From: Nostoc sp. ATCC 53789
Lineage (GTDB): Bacteria > Cyanobacteriota > Cyanobacteriia > Cyanobacteriales > Nostocaceae
Length of the DNA stretch: 64,000 bases
Reading direction: 5' to 3'
Assembly (NCBI RefSeq): GCF_009873495.1
Contig: NZ_CP046703.1
Span: 4,320,501 to 4,384,500 of the forward strand
In this document: one piece after another, positions 27,049-36,185 of the stretch
Layout of the letters: every line of letters begins with the position of its first letter
Numbering within the stretch: the stretch's first letter is position 1
Notes under the pieces: generated by a model
Told to the model about the DNA's origin: nothing
What the model saw: only the letters and a program-made list of their open reading frames with translations
Database searches by the model: none
Made by a program: the position numbers and the translations under genes

Positions 27049-28815
27049 CTAGCGATATGCTTCTCTTAAAAAGCTGGCATAATTTGCCCGAATCGTCATA
27101 GTAGTAGGATGACCTACACCTAAAGTTCGTTCGCAAATTTTCAAAGCTTGCTCAAATAAGGGTTTGGCTTTCTTGTAGCGTCTTGTCTGACGGTAGAGTG
27201 ATGCGATATTATTCAGGCTAATGGCAACATCGGGATGTTCCTCTCCCAGTAGGCGTTTACTCAGTTCTAAAGCTTGCTTATACAAAGGTTCGGCTTTACT
27301 GTAGCGTCTTGTCGATTCGTAGAGTTGCGCTAAATTATTCAGGCTAGTGGCGACATCAAGATGGTTGTCTCCTAGCAGGCGTTTTCTCAGTTCTAAGGAT
27401 TTCTTCAGCAAAGGTTCGGCTTTGCTATAGCGTCCTGTGTAACAGTACAAGGCTGCTAAATTGTTCAGGGTAGTGGCAACATGGGGATGTTCTTCTCCCA
27501 CTAGGCGTTTCCACAGTTTTAAAGCTTGCTGATAAAGTGGTTCAGCTTCTTTGTAGCGTCCTGTAGATTCATAGAGTAATGCTAAATAGCTCAAGGTAGT
27601 GGCAACATCGGTATGTTCCTCTCCCAACAGGCGTTTTCTCAGCTCTAAAGCTTGCTGATAAAGTGGTTCAGCTTCGCTGTAACGTCCTGTAAAATCGTAA
27701 AGTTGCGCTAAATTGTTCAGGCTAGTGGCGACATCGAGATGTTCTAAACCAAGACGATTTTTAGTTAGTTCTACACATTGCTGCAACCAAGGTTCTGCTT
27801 GCTGATAAAGTCCTTGACCTTGATAAAACCAGGCTAATTTGGTAAATAGAGTGATGAGATTTTCATCGCTCACATACTGGGATAAGTGGGTTGCAACTTC
27901 TGTTATGTGCGGGATATGTGGAGTGAAATTGACAATATCTTCAGGGGTAAGCTGTTGCGGAATTAGCTTTGCTACCTCTAACATCATCGCTGCAAATTTA
28001 GTTTTTGCTTCATCTGCCTCACCTGACTCCTCCAACTTCATTTGGAAAAGTTGCCGAATCGTTGGATTTAGATGATAAATTCCTTGACTTTTTTGTTGTA
28101 GTAAATGTAATTCCAGTAAGTCGGCTATAGCTTTCTCCCAAAGTTCTTGTTTTTTGTCATCTTTTACCGTCCCAATAGATAATGGAATGTCAGCTAAGGC
28201 ACACAAACTTAGTAAACAGCCAAAGCTTTTTGCATTTTCATCCAACTGTTCCCAACTCAACTCAAAAGCTTCAGCTACACCGTCTTTATCAGGCATCAAT
28301 GAGTTCTCATTGACCACGTTTTCATGTTCCACTCGCTTTTTCTCTAGCCGCTTCAGTAGTGTTTCCAGAGACAAACCTGGCATCTTATCCAGATATTGCC
28401 CTACTAACTCTAGCGCTAAAGGTAAATATCCTAAAAATTTACAAATTCTTCTCGCAATCCAAGGTTCTTTTTGCAGTCTTTCCCGAGCCACTAGCGTTTT
28501 TAATAATTTCATCGCCGCTAATGGTTTGAGGATATTCAATTCGCTATTATATTTTGCTGTCAGGTAAGATTGTAACTTTTGTAGTTTATCCCGACTGTTG
28601 GAAATTGTTAACTCAGGATAGTTTTGGACAAACTTTTTATATACTTCATCTAGCAACTTTTTGAAAACAGCAATATCAACGTTTAATTCGCTAGCAAGTT
28701 TCGCTTCACTTTTACCTAAGTGTTCAGTCTGAAAATACTCTACAAAAGCTGCTGTTTGCTGTAGGGATAAGCTATGGGTAGCAGCTTCGTTGGCTAGAAA
28801 ATTAGCCCATTGCAT
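27049..28815 (-). CDS. STAND-type TPR protein lacking the P-loop core
   Basis: A 588-residue protein. The first 80 residues look like an effector-associated helical domain (LSLQQTAAFVEYFQ... and a helix-turn-helix-like AKLASELNVDIAVFKKLL). The sequence then joins directly to the C-terminal end of an NB-ARC module (LKPLAAMKLLKTLVARERLQ, YLPLALELVGQYL, AFELSWEQLDENAKSF). The P-loop and Walker B parts that normally precede this are missing. The C-terminal half has about five 42-residue kinesin-light-chain-type TPRs (EPLYQQALELRKRLLGEEH). Without the nucleotide site it cannot work as a switch ATPase. It may be a scaffold or a decayed gene, although the frame is intact. Confidence 0.78.
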   Translation of the reverse strand: MQWANFLANEAATHSLSLQQTAAFVEYFQTEHLGKSEAKLASELNVDIAVFKKLLDEVYKKFVQNYPELTISNSRDKLQKLQSYLTAKYNSELNILKPLAAMKLLKTLVARERLQKEPWIARRICKFLGYLPLALELVGQYLDKMPGLSLETLLKRLEKKRVEHENVVNENSLMPDKDGVAEAFELSWEQLDENAKSFGCLLSLCALADIPLSIGTVKDDKKQELWEKAIADLLELHLLQQKSQGIYHLNPTIRQLFQMKLEESGEADEAKTKFAAMMLEVAKLIPQQLTPEDIVNFTPHIPHITEVATHLSQYVSDENLITLFTKLAWFYQGQGLYQQAEPWLQQCVELTKNRLGLEHLDVATSLNNLAQLYDFTGRYSEAEPLYQQALELRKRLLGEEHTDVATTLSYLALLYESTGRYKEAEPLYQQALKLWKRLVGEEHPHVATTLNNLAALYCYTGRYSKAEPLLKKSLELRKRLLGDNHLDVATSLNNLAQLYESTRRYSKAEPLYKQALELSKRLLGEEHPDVAISLNNIASLYRQTRRYKKAKPLFEQALKICERTLGVGHPTTMTIRANYASFLREAYR

Positions 28816-29170
28816 AAACAGTTTGTCAAGTTTATTTTAGATTCTACTTCGTCTCCATTGGGAAATCTCCTCCCTTGGGGGTGGAAATCCTATTTACATA
28901 GAAAGATTTCAAAGCAGCGGCTTATGGTTAGTAATCTTCATTTGAGCCTCTGAGGGTGAAGGTTGAGCCTTTTAACCTCAAATTTTGAGTTTGGATCTCA
29001 CAAGGTCCAGGTAATATTTACAACGAGCTACGCCTATGCTCTATTTTTACTGTACTTTGGATACATGTATTAAATCCTACTTACAAATGATACTATCGCT
29101 GATAACTTAGGAACGAATTAATTAATATTTGCCTCTTGAGTAATGATCCCTAACTTTTGACCATTAACTA
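28816..29170. other. intergenic region, promoters of divergent genes
   Basis: This is 355 bp between divergent genes, with no coding frame or RNA recognised. It has the paired words TTGAGCCTCTGAGG / GGTTGAGCCTTTTAACCTC near 28940-28985. Confidence 0.35.
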
Positions 29171-30505
29171 ATGACTCAAGTAGATATTCTCATCCTATCA
29201 AATGGCCCTGGTGAGGTAACAACCTGGGTGCGCCCAGTAGTAAGGGCATTGCGGCAAAAATTCGGCGATGACCGAAATCAAGTGAGGATCAGTGTAATCT
29301 TATCACCTTGCTCAAATGCTAGTGGTAAAGAAGCTGCGATCGCACTTTCTTATCCAGAAGTAGATAGAGTACAGGCCGCAGAGCATTTTTGGCAATTTTT
29401 GCTCTGGGGTAAAACTTTTGATAATTGGGACTGGAGAAGTCGCGGTGTAGTTGTTTTTCTCGGTGGCGATCAAATTTTCCCTGTAGTTATAGGTAAAAAG
29501 CTCGGATATCGCACAGTAGTTTACGCCGAATGGTCAGCCAGGTGGCATAACTGGATTGATCGTTTTGGCGTGATGAAACCTGAAGTTGCGGCCCGCGTCC
29601 CCCAAAAATATGCTCACAAATTTACCGTTGTAGGTGATTTGATGGTAGAAGCTAGTAGTCATTCGTCATTAGTCATTGGTCATTTGTCTTTAGCAAATGA
29701 CAAAGGACAAATGACTAATGACATAGACGCGTCAGCGACTTCCCACAGCGTAGGACAAAAGACTGAATTGATTGGTCTACTCCCTGGATCAAAAGCAGCA
29801 AAATTAGCCCAAGGAGTACCATTAATTTTAAGTATTGCCGAATATGTTCACGCGAAAAGACCGCAAACTAAATTTGTAGTTCCTGTAGCCCCAACTTTGG
29901 ATTTACAAACTTTAGCTAGTTTTGCCGATCCTCAAAGGAACTCTATTGCTGAAATCTTTGGCTTTGGTGGTGCTTCCTTAATTGTCCCAGAGGACAATAG
30001 AGGCAAACCATTGCTCAAAACAGCAACGGGCGTAACTGTGGAACTGTGGCAAGAAAACCCCGCATATCAGTTATTATCCCAGTGCTGCATCTGCTTGACG
30101 ACAGTGGGGGCAAACACCGCCGAACTCGGTGCTTTAGCAGTGCCAATGATTGTTTTACTGCCAACCCAGCAACTTGATGCCATGCGTGCTTGGGATGGTT
30201 TACCTGGGTTGTTAGCAAATCTGCCAGGAGTAGGTACACTTTTTGCTAACGTAATCAATTGGTTATTCCTAAGATTCGTAAGACGCAAAGGTTTATTAGC
30301 ATGGCCAAATATCTGGGCAAAGGAAGAGATAGTACCAGAACTTATGGGTAAAATTCAACCGGCAGAAATTGGGGAAATGCTTCTAGACTTATTAGCCCAT
30401 CCAGAAAAATTGGATGATATCCGCGCTAAACTCCGTAATATTCGTGGCGAAAGCGGTGCAGCCCTGAAAATAGCACAGATTGTTTGCGAGGAAATTGAGA
30501 AGTAG
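29171..30505 (+). CDS. LpxB-like (lipid-A-disaccharide synthase family) protein
   Basis: A 444-residue protein with the LpxB-like fold: N-terminal VDILILSNGPGEVTTWVRP, central LIGLLPGSKAAKLAQGVP (the GSR/GSK nucleotide-sugar motif) and C-terminal GANTAELGALAVPMIVLLP. It is a cyanobacterial paralogue of lipid-A-disaccharide synthase. Its acceptor is uncertain, because cyanobacterial lipid A differs from the enteric type. About 35 residues after VGDLMVEA (SLVIGHLSLANDKGQMTND...) derive from an inserted repeat described separately. The reading frame is kept. Confidence 0.72.
   Translation: MTQVDILILSNGPGEVTTWVRPVVRALRQKFGDDRNQVRISVILSPCSNASGKEAAIALSYPEVDRVQAAEHFWQFLLWGKTFDNWDWRSRGVVVFLGGDQIFPVVIGKKLGYRTVVYAEWSARWHNWIDRFGVMKPEVAARVPQKYAHKFTVVGDLMVEASSHSSLVIGHLSLANDKGQMTNDIDASATSHSVGQKTELIGLLPGSKAAKLAQGVPLILSIAEYVHAKRPQTKFVVPVAPTLDLQTLASFADPQRNSIAEIFGFGGASLIVPEDNRGKPLLKTATGVTVELWQENPAYQLLSQCCICLTTVGANTAELGALAVPMIVLLPTQQLDAMRAWDGLPGLLANLPGVGTLFANVINWLFLRFVRRKGLLAWPNIWAKEEIVPELMGKIQPAEIGEMLLDLLAHPEKLDDIRAKLRNIRGESGAALKIAQIVCEEIEK
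29657..29723. repeat. GTCATTxGTCATT-type palindromic repeat inside the LpxB-like gene
   Basis: Arms of GTCATTAGTCATT/GGTCATTTGTC type and their complement (GGACAAATGACTAATGAC) form a foldback. They encode a hydrophilic insert between two conserved segments. A related copy interrupts mutS at 32193-32276. Both insertions preserve the frame. Confidence 0.75.
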
Positions 30506-30546
30506 GAGGAGAAGTTGCAGTCAGTTTTTCCTGTTCTTCTCTCTAC

Positions 30547-30933
30547 TTAATCGGAAGATTCTCCATCCCTGCGCCCAAGTTCATAAATGCCGGCACCCAT
30601 ACAAGCTAATATTCCTGTACTAATTCCCCAACTCTCACCTAGACTAATTTCCAGACCCCAGTTACATAAAGCACCAACTACCAGAAAAGGCGCGATGCTA
30701 AATAATGAGGCGTAGAAAGCATTTTGGGCTTCTCTGCCTTTGCGAGTCTTTTCAAACTCTGTTTGGCTAGTATAAAGCGATCGCTCGGCAAAGTTAAACC
30801 AGCGATTGAGTTGTTCGATTACCCATTGATTGACAGGGGAAAAACCTAGATATAGCGCCAATGACCACAAACTCGCTCCGGCGATCGCGATCGTGTCTAA
30901 CTCAAAGGAAAAAGGTAAAATTTCAGTCAGCAT
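30547..30933 (-). CDS. conserved membrane protein, function unknown
   Basis: A 128-residue protein with an N-terminal hydrophobic helix (about 14-32), an amphipathic middle (WVIEQLNRWFNFAERSLYTSQTEFEKTRKGRE) and two hydrophobic helices (about 72-92 and 100-116), ending in a charged tail. I recognise it only as a cyanobacterial conserved hypothetical. It is convergent with the LpxB-like gene, 41 bp apart. Confidence 0.6.
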   Translation of the reverse strand: MLTEILPFSFELDTIAIAGASLWSLALYLGFSPVNQWVIEQLNRWFNFAERSLYTSQTEFEKTRKGREAQNAFYASLFSIAPFLVVGALCNWGLEISLGESWGISTGILACMGAGIYELGRRDGESSD

Positions 30934-31061
30934 TGCTTATGGGAGTCCTGCAAAGGGTCAACTTTAGCTTTTAGTAGATGCTAAAAAAACCTCTTGTGCA
31001 ATTTTAAGCATAAAGGTCAACAAGATTTCAACTAGTTGGCAACTCTCTTCCTCTTTTAATC

Positions 31062-31151
31062 CTCCGTTACCTCACAATCTGTCAACAACTCATCTAAACT
31101 GTCTGGAAATGTCCCTCGTTCAACCATCTTAGTAAACACTTGGTAGCAATA
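31062..31151 (-). other. in-frame continuation beyond the AbrB-like stop codon
   Basis: After the TAG that ends the gene at 31152, the same frame stays open for 29 codons (YCYQVFTKMVERGTFPDSL, then DELLTDCEVTED) to a TAA. It begins without its own start codon. It may be a tail lost to a stop mutation, or chance; a shared acidic DELL word (DDELLED and LDELLTD) hints at coding origin. Confidence 0.35.
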
Positions 31152-31493
31152 CTAGGTATCTTCTAATAATTCATCGTCTAATTCCACACCCGCAATTAGT
31201 TCGTGGGCAACCTCAGACATTTCAGTTGTATAAGGTTGCAGCGTGTTATTTTTAAGCGTTTCTGTCATAGCAAAATCGAGAAACAGCCGCATCATTACTG
31301 AATCTTCTGCATCTTCATCATCACCAGATTGAGCTACAATCCGCAAAATTGCAGTATCCGGCGACAATACCTCTATCCAACCATCTGCATTGGCAAACTG
31401 AGGATGTTCCAGATAAAATTCAACAGGTAGTCTAAACCCTGCACTGTTACCAATTTTGGTACTACGAATGTTGTAAGAGTTGCTCATCTTCAA
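31152..31493 (-). CDS. AbrB/MazE-like DNA-binding protein
   Basis: A 113-residue protein. The N-terminal half has the swapped-hairpin pattern of MazE-type antitoxins (RSTKIGNSAGFRLPVEFY... WIEVLSPDTAILRI). The rest is acidic and helical, as in antitoxins that bind a toxin. No toxin gene follows: downstream there is only a short in-frame tail. It may be an orphan antitoxin or a small regulator. Confidence 0.6.
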   Translation of the reverse strand: MKMSNSYNIRSTKIGNSAGFRLPVEFYLEHPQFANADGWIEVLSPDTAILRIVAQSGDDEDAEDSVMMRLFLDFAMTETLKNNTLQPYTTEMSEVAHELIAGVELDDELLEDT

Positions 31494-31576
31494 GCGTATC
31501 TACATGATGTACTTACATTCTCGTCATTTATCATGCAATGCCGTCAGTCGAATTGTTAAGGCAATGCAGTAAGATA

Positions 31577-34210
31577 TCAATCCAGATTTTGCAGCCCCAT
31601 CGCAATCTTACTATGTTTCTCAATTTGCCCCATCACTTGTTTGGCTCGTTGAATCACCACTGCTGGTAAACCCGCCAATCTTCCTGCTTCAATACCGTAA
31701 GACTTATCAGCGCCTCCCGGTTGGACTTGGTGTAAAAAGATAATTTGGTCGGGTAATTCTTTCACTGTCACTTGATAATTAGCCACATTCGGTACAATGC
31801 TAGCTAGTTCATTCAATTCATGGTAATGAGTCGCAAAAATCGTTCGTGCCCGAATATCTACTGCGATATATTCCGCCACGGCCCAAGCGATGGAAAGACC
31901 ATCAAATGTTGCTGTTCCCCGACCAATTTCATCTAATAATACCAGCGACCTAGATGTGGCATGGTTGAGAATATTCGCCGTTTCATTCATTTCCACCATG
32001 AAGGTAGATTGACCAGTTGCTAAATCATCTACTGCCCCTACACGGGTGAAAATGCGATCGCATATTCCCAATTTAGCCAACCTAGCTGGTACAAAACTAC
32101 CAATCTGCGCCATTAACTGAATCAATCCCACCTGACGCAAATAACAACTTTTGCCGCTAGCATTTGGCCCGGTGAGGATAATCAAATCGGGATTGTCATT
32201 TGTCATTTGTCCTTGGTCATTTGTTATTTGTTCTTGATTATCTGCTAATGACAGATGACTACTGACTAATGACTCTTGACCTAATTGCGTCGAATTCGGC
32301 ACAAAGAAACCCGCAGGTAAAGATTGTTCCACCACCGGATGACGACCATCAATAATGTTTATCTCCCTTCCCGACAACATTTCTGGACGACAATAACCTT
32401 GATGCACTGCCAACTCAGCCAAACCACACAATACATCTGCCGCCGCGACTGCACGAGATAGATTGCGAATTACCTCCGCCTCTTGTGCTACCTCTTCCCG
32501 TAACGCCGTAAAAATCTCATATTCCAACTGATTTAAATCATCCCGCGCCGAGAGAATTCGGGCTTCTCGTTCCTTCAAATCTGGGGTGATATAACGTTCC
32601 TCATTGGTCAGGGTTTGCTTGCGGATGTAATTAGCAGGTACTTGGTCAGCTTTGGTGCGGGAAATACTGATGTAATAACCAAAAGTTTTATTAAATCCTA
32701 CCTTCAATGTCGAAATTCCCGTCTTAGCCCTCTCCTCAACTTCTAAGTTAGCAATCCATTGCTGGTCTGCTTCTACAGTCGCTTTTCTTTCATCCAAAAG
32801 AGGATTTACGCTAGGGCGAATTAATCCGCCTTCTTTAATTAATATGGGTGGCGACTCCACAAGGTGCGCGTGTAACTTTTGTGCTAATTCTTCTAACACA
32901 CTTGGGACTTTCTGCAAAGCTTTGAGGAATGGAGAATGTGATTCAGTTACTAAATGAGATAATTCTGGTAAACGTGAGAGAGAATCTGCCAAAGCTACTA
33001 AATCTCTAGCATTAGCTGTACCAGAACCAGCCCTTCCGGTGAGGCGTTCTAGGTCATAAATTTGGCGTAATAACTGCCGTAAATCTTGACGCAGAGGCGT
33101 ATTTTCCATCAATTCTTGGATGGTCTCTTGCCGCGCCCGAATGCCTTTAATATCAAGTAGTGGTTGCAATAACCACCGCCGTAAAGCCCGCCCACCCATC
33201 GCTGTACTAGTTCTATCCAATGACCAGAGTAGGGAACCGTGAAAAGTGCCATCCCGGACGGTTTGGGTAATTTCCAGGTTACGGCGGGTTTGACTATCAA
33301 CAATTAAGTAGTCGGTGACAGTGTAGGTGCGGAGTCTTTGCAGGGGAACTGGGTTTTCTTTTTGGGTATCTTCCAGGTATTCTAAAAGGCCACCAGCCGC
33401 ACGAACAGCGAGGGGAAGATGATCGCAACCGAGTCCTTCGAGTGATCGCACCTTAAATTTCTGCAATAATCTAGGTCTAGCTTCGCCTTGAGAAAATGGA
33501 ACTTGCGATCGCAAACTATAGCAAAATGATGGTGGCAAACACTCCGGTAAATGAGGGGAAGTTTCTCCCGGACGCAGTAAACTACCCAAATCAGGCGCAT
33601 TTGTTGGAACTAGCACCTCTGAAGGTTGCAAGCGCATTAATTCCTGTGTCAAATGTTCTAAATCACTACCTTGAGTTGTCAGAAATTCCCCTGTGGAGAT
33701 GTCTGCATAAGCTAAACCCCAATGATTTGCGGCAATTACCACTGCTGCAAGGTAATTATTGCGACTGGATTTCAGCATTCCTTCTTCCAGCAAAGTGCCT
33801 GGGGTAAGAATGCGCGTTACTTCTCGCCGCACCAATCTACCAGCAGCTTCCGAAGCATCTTCTACTTGGTCGCAAATTACGACTGCATAACCTTTTTCTA
33901 CTAGAATCGTCGCGTAGCGTTCCCAAGCGTGATGTGGAACACCAGACATCGCCACTCTTCCTTGTTCGCCAGCTTGTTTGCTAGTGAGGACTAATTCTAA
34001 TTCCTGTGCTAGTTTTACAGCATCTTGGAAATAGCATTCAAAGAAATCTCCTACCCGATACAACAATACCGCGTGAGGATATTTATCCTTCGTCTCGACA
34101 TAATGCAAGTACATTTGACTTAGCTTACTGCGATCCACCTGTAGATGGTCAGAAATAAAAGTACTTGCGTCGGGTTTGGTAGATGGAGTTTCAGAGTGAG
34201 AGGCGGTCAT
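31577..34210 (-). CDS. mutS: DNA mismatch repair protein MutS
   Basis: About 877 residues from ATG 34210, matching cyanobacterial homologues ([13 protein letters not shown]); a GTG frame extends 7 codons further. Motifs are the mismatch-recognition [13 protein letters not shown] (Phe-X-Glu), the connector and lever domains, Walker [10 protein letters not shown] and Walker [12 protein letters not shown]. MutS binds mismatched bases and recruits MutL. About 25 residues just before the ATPase ([16 protein letters not shown]...) derive from an inserted repeat, in a loop between conserved FVPNS and NPDLIILTG. The catalytic parts are intact, so the protein is probably functional. Confidence 0.95.
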   Translation of the reverse strand: MTASHSETPSTKPDASTFISDHLQVDRSKLSQMYLHYVETKDKYPHAVLLYRVGDFFECYFQDAVKLAQELELVLTSKQAGEQGRVAMSGVPHHAWERYATILVEKGYAVVICDQVEDASEAAGRLVRREVTRILTPGTLLEEGMLKSSRNNYLAAVVIAANHWGLAYADISTGEFLTTQGSDLEHLTQELMRLQPSEVLVPTNAPDLGSLLRPGETSPHLPECLPPSFCYSLRSQVPFSQGEARPRLLQKFKVRSLEGLGCDHLPLAVRAAGGLLEYLEDTQKENPVPLQRLRTYTVTDYLIVDSQTRRNLEITQTVRDGTFHGSLLWSLDRTSTAMGGRALRRWLLQPLLDIKGIRARQETIQELMENTPLRQDLRQLLRQIYDLERLTGRAGSGTANARDLVALADSLSRLPELSHLVTESHSPFLKALQKVPSVLEELAQKLHAHLVESPPILIKEGGLIRPSVNPLLDERKATVEADQQWIANLEVEERAKTGISTLKVGFNKTFGYYISISRTKADQVPANYIRKQTLTNEERYITPDLKEREARILSARDDLNQLEYEIFTALREEVAQEAEVIRNLSRAVAAADVLCGLAELAVHQGYCRPEMLSGREINIIDGRHPVVEQSLPAGFFVPNSTQLGQESLVSSHLSLADNQEQITNDQGQMTNDNPDLIILTGPNASGKSCYLRQVGLIQLMAQIGSFVPARLAKLGICDRIFTRVGAVDDLATGQSTFMVEMNETANILNHATSRSLVLLDEIGRGTATFDGLSIAWAVAEYIAVDIRARTIFATHYHELNELASIVPNVANYQVTVKELPDQIIFLHQVQPGGADKSYGIEAGRLAGLPAVVIQRAKQVMGQIEKHSKIAMGLQNLD
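32193..32276. repeat. GTCATTTGTCATT-type repeat inside mutS
   Basis: About 84 bp of GTCATTTGTC/GACTAATGAC words that can fold back, related to the repeat in the LpxB-like gene. It is inserted in frame immediately upstream of the Walker A coding region. The MutS family has a variable loop here, which explains why the insertion is tolerated. Confidence 0.75.
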
Positions 34211-34299
34211 AGATGCTATCGAGTTACGCACGGAAATTCCACAATATCCGATGATAACGTGATGTGAAAGTTGAATGGCGATCGCTCAAGGATATTTTA

Positions 34300-34420
34300 C
34301 CAAGAAGGGGAAAACAAGGGTGTGGGAGGTGTGGGAGGTGCGGGAGGTGTGGGAGGATGGGGAAGAAAGAAGTCTTACCCCCCACACTCCCCTCTCTCCC
34401 CACACTCCTCTTCTTCGACT
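34300..34420. repeat. GTGGGAGGTGTGGGAGG foldback repeat
   Basis: Tandem copies of TGTGGGAGG-type words at 34320-34365 face CCCCACACTCC words at 34379-34412, forming a long imperfect hairpin. It lies between mutS and the metallophosphoesterase gene and could end transcription of the latter. Confidence 0.55.
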
Positions 34421-35971
34421 TTAGATGATCAGTGGCTCAAGTTCCCGATTATGCCATTGTCGCTGATGCCATTCGGCAACCAAAGGACGGACAATAAACT
34501 TAGGCTGTCCATCGCCTTTAACGTCAATGCGTAGACCTGAATAAGGTCGTCGCTTTTGAGAACCTTGACCGTTGCGACCAATGAACAGATGCGATCGCGC
34601 TACTAATTTATTTTCCTCCATTAAATCTGCTCCCTCAATCCTTTGGCGGCGTAAACTAAACCCGCTACCACCACAAACAAGCCAGTGGATACCAGAATCA
34701 GCGTGTCCTGTATCCATTGTCTCCAGATGTTCTAAGCAGTGGGCGTGACCGTTTAATACCAAATCAACCAAAGGACGACCCTGATTTAGAGAACCTATTT
34801 CTTTCGCTACTGCATCCAGCACCCCACGGAAGCGATCGCGAATGATCAAAGTTTGTGCTTGTTGCCACTTTGTCGCCTCAGTTACATAAGGAGGATGATG
34901 GAAATAAATCACTCTTCCCCGAACTTCTGAATTATTCCAAGATTCAATTAATCTCTTTTTGAGCCAGTCTAGTTGTTCAATATCAGTCTTAATTGTTTTA
35001 TTAGCAGCTAGTTGTTTCTCGATATCAACAATAATTTCTTCAATTTGCGATAGCTTGGCGTGGTAATCGTCTAATTGGTCGGCTTCGCTGGGGTTTTCGG
35101 GTCGAAGTTTGGCTGAGGTTTCAATAATGTACTGCTTTTCTTGTTCTAAATCTTCACGGCGCTTTTCTAAGATTTTGCGATCGGCATCACCTTTTTTTGT
35201 TTTAGGTAGAGGTGGTGGATCGTTAAATGTATTAGAATCCAAGGCGAAGAAATCAATTCCGCCATAGCGAAAAGTGTAGTAACGATTGGGAAGGCGGGTA
35301 AAATGCCCAGGTTCATACTTAAGACAAAGACCTGTATCTGTCTTACCTGTGTAGTGCTGATCTAAATGGCTGCTTAACTCTCCTGGAAGCTGCAACGCCT
35401 TCAGATAGTCTATAAATGCGTGTGCGTAGGCTTCACCGGTTCCTGAGCCATGCAAACCCACATCTAGGTCTAACCGCGATCGCAACAGGCGACGAAGAGG
35501 TAATGTTGTGAGAGAGGCCAAGCTCAATAAAATGGGCAAGTTATAATAATCGTGATTTCCCGGTACTGGTAAAATGGGGAGCTTAAAAGTCATCTGGTCA
35601 TAAGCAATCCGCTTCGGATGCTCTCCGCCCAAGATAAACTCTCGGTAAGGCTGAATGAAGTTTTGCTGGTAGTATTCACTCGAACCCACTAAATAAATCA
35701 CATCCCCGGTATGCAGCATAAAACGGGATTCATCGTGATGGGGCAACATCAGTTCAGCTATCTGTCGTTGGGGATTGTGTCCCCGATGCTTACCAGAACC
35801 ACTATCACCCACAACTAAAAATGAAAACTCAGGATTATCTTCTTGACCATCCTCCAACACCAGGCGAGTTTGGTCAATGTTCCGTTCCACAATTAACGGA
35901 TCTTGCCATCTGACTCGCTGATTCATTTTACGAATTTTGTTAGCGATCGCTGGATCTGATACAAGTTTCAA
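34421..35971 (-). CDS. metallophosphoesterase
   Basis: A calcineurin-like phosphoesterase with the metal-ligand series FLVVGDSGSGKH, HTGDVIY, VPGNHDYY, YFHHPPY and LNGHAHCLEH. I place the start at TTG 35971, preceded by GGAG nine bases upstream (about 516 residues, LKLVSDPAIANKIRK...). The frame stays open to an ATG at 36166, but that 65-residue extension (GNWAWKRGLGDKENWGQG...) is a translated interspersed repeat and is unlikely to be native. A charged coiled coil (DADRKILEKRREDLEQEK) is inserted in the middle. The substrate is unknown. It follows the lipid kinase gene on the same strand. Confidence 0.8.
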   Translation of the reverse strand: MKLVSDPAIANKIRKMNQRVRWQDPLIVERNIDQTRLVLEDGQEDNPEFSFLVVGDSGSGKHRGHNPQRQIAELMLPHHDESRFMLHTGDVIYLVGSSEYYQQNFIQPYREFILGGEHPKRIAYDQMTFKLPILPVPGNHDYYNLPILLSLASLTTLPLRRLLRSRLDLDVGLHGSGTGEAYAHAFIDYLKALQLPGELSSHLDQHYTGKTDTGLCLKYEPGHFTRLPNRYYTFRYGGIDFFALDSNTFNDPPPLPKTKKGDADRKILEKRREDLEQEKQYIIETSAKLRPENPSEADQLDDYHAKLSQIEEIIVDIEKQLAANKTIKTDIEQLDWLKKRLIESWNNSEVRGRVIYFHHPPYVTEATKWQQAQTLIIRDRFRGVLDAVAKEIGSLNQGRPLVDLVLNGHAHCLEHLETMDTGHADSGIHWLVCGGSGFSLRRQRIEGADLMEENKLVARSHLFIGRNGQGSQKRRPYSGLRIDVKGDGQPKFIVRPLVAEWHQRQWHNRELEPLII

Positions 35972-35994
35972 TGCAACATACTCCTGAATCTTGA

Positions 35995-36185
35995 ATTGCA
36001 GGGAGAAGGGGGTAGGGAGTAGGAGGCAGGGGGCAGGGGAGCAGGGGAGCAGAGGGACAAGAGGACAAGGTGACAAAAGTTTAGAACTTACAACAAGTCT
36101 TTCCCCTTGTCCCCAATTCTCCTTGTCCCCAAGTCCTCTTTTCCATGCCCAATTCCCAATTCCCAATTCCCAATTCCCAATTCCC
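35995..36185. repeat. interspersed CCCCTTGTCCCC repeat, copy 1
   Basis: About 190 bp: CAGGGGAGCAGGGGAGCAG words, then AAGTCTTTCCCCTTGTCCCC, CTCCTTGTCCCCAAGTCCTC and tandem CCCAATT. The same block occurs at 58247-58352 in the same orientation and at 56413-56524 inverted. Here it lies between the lipid kinase and metallophosphoesterase genes and supplies an artificial N-terminal extension to the latter. Confidence 0.8.
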
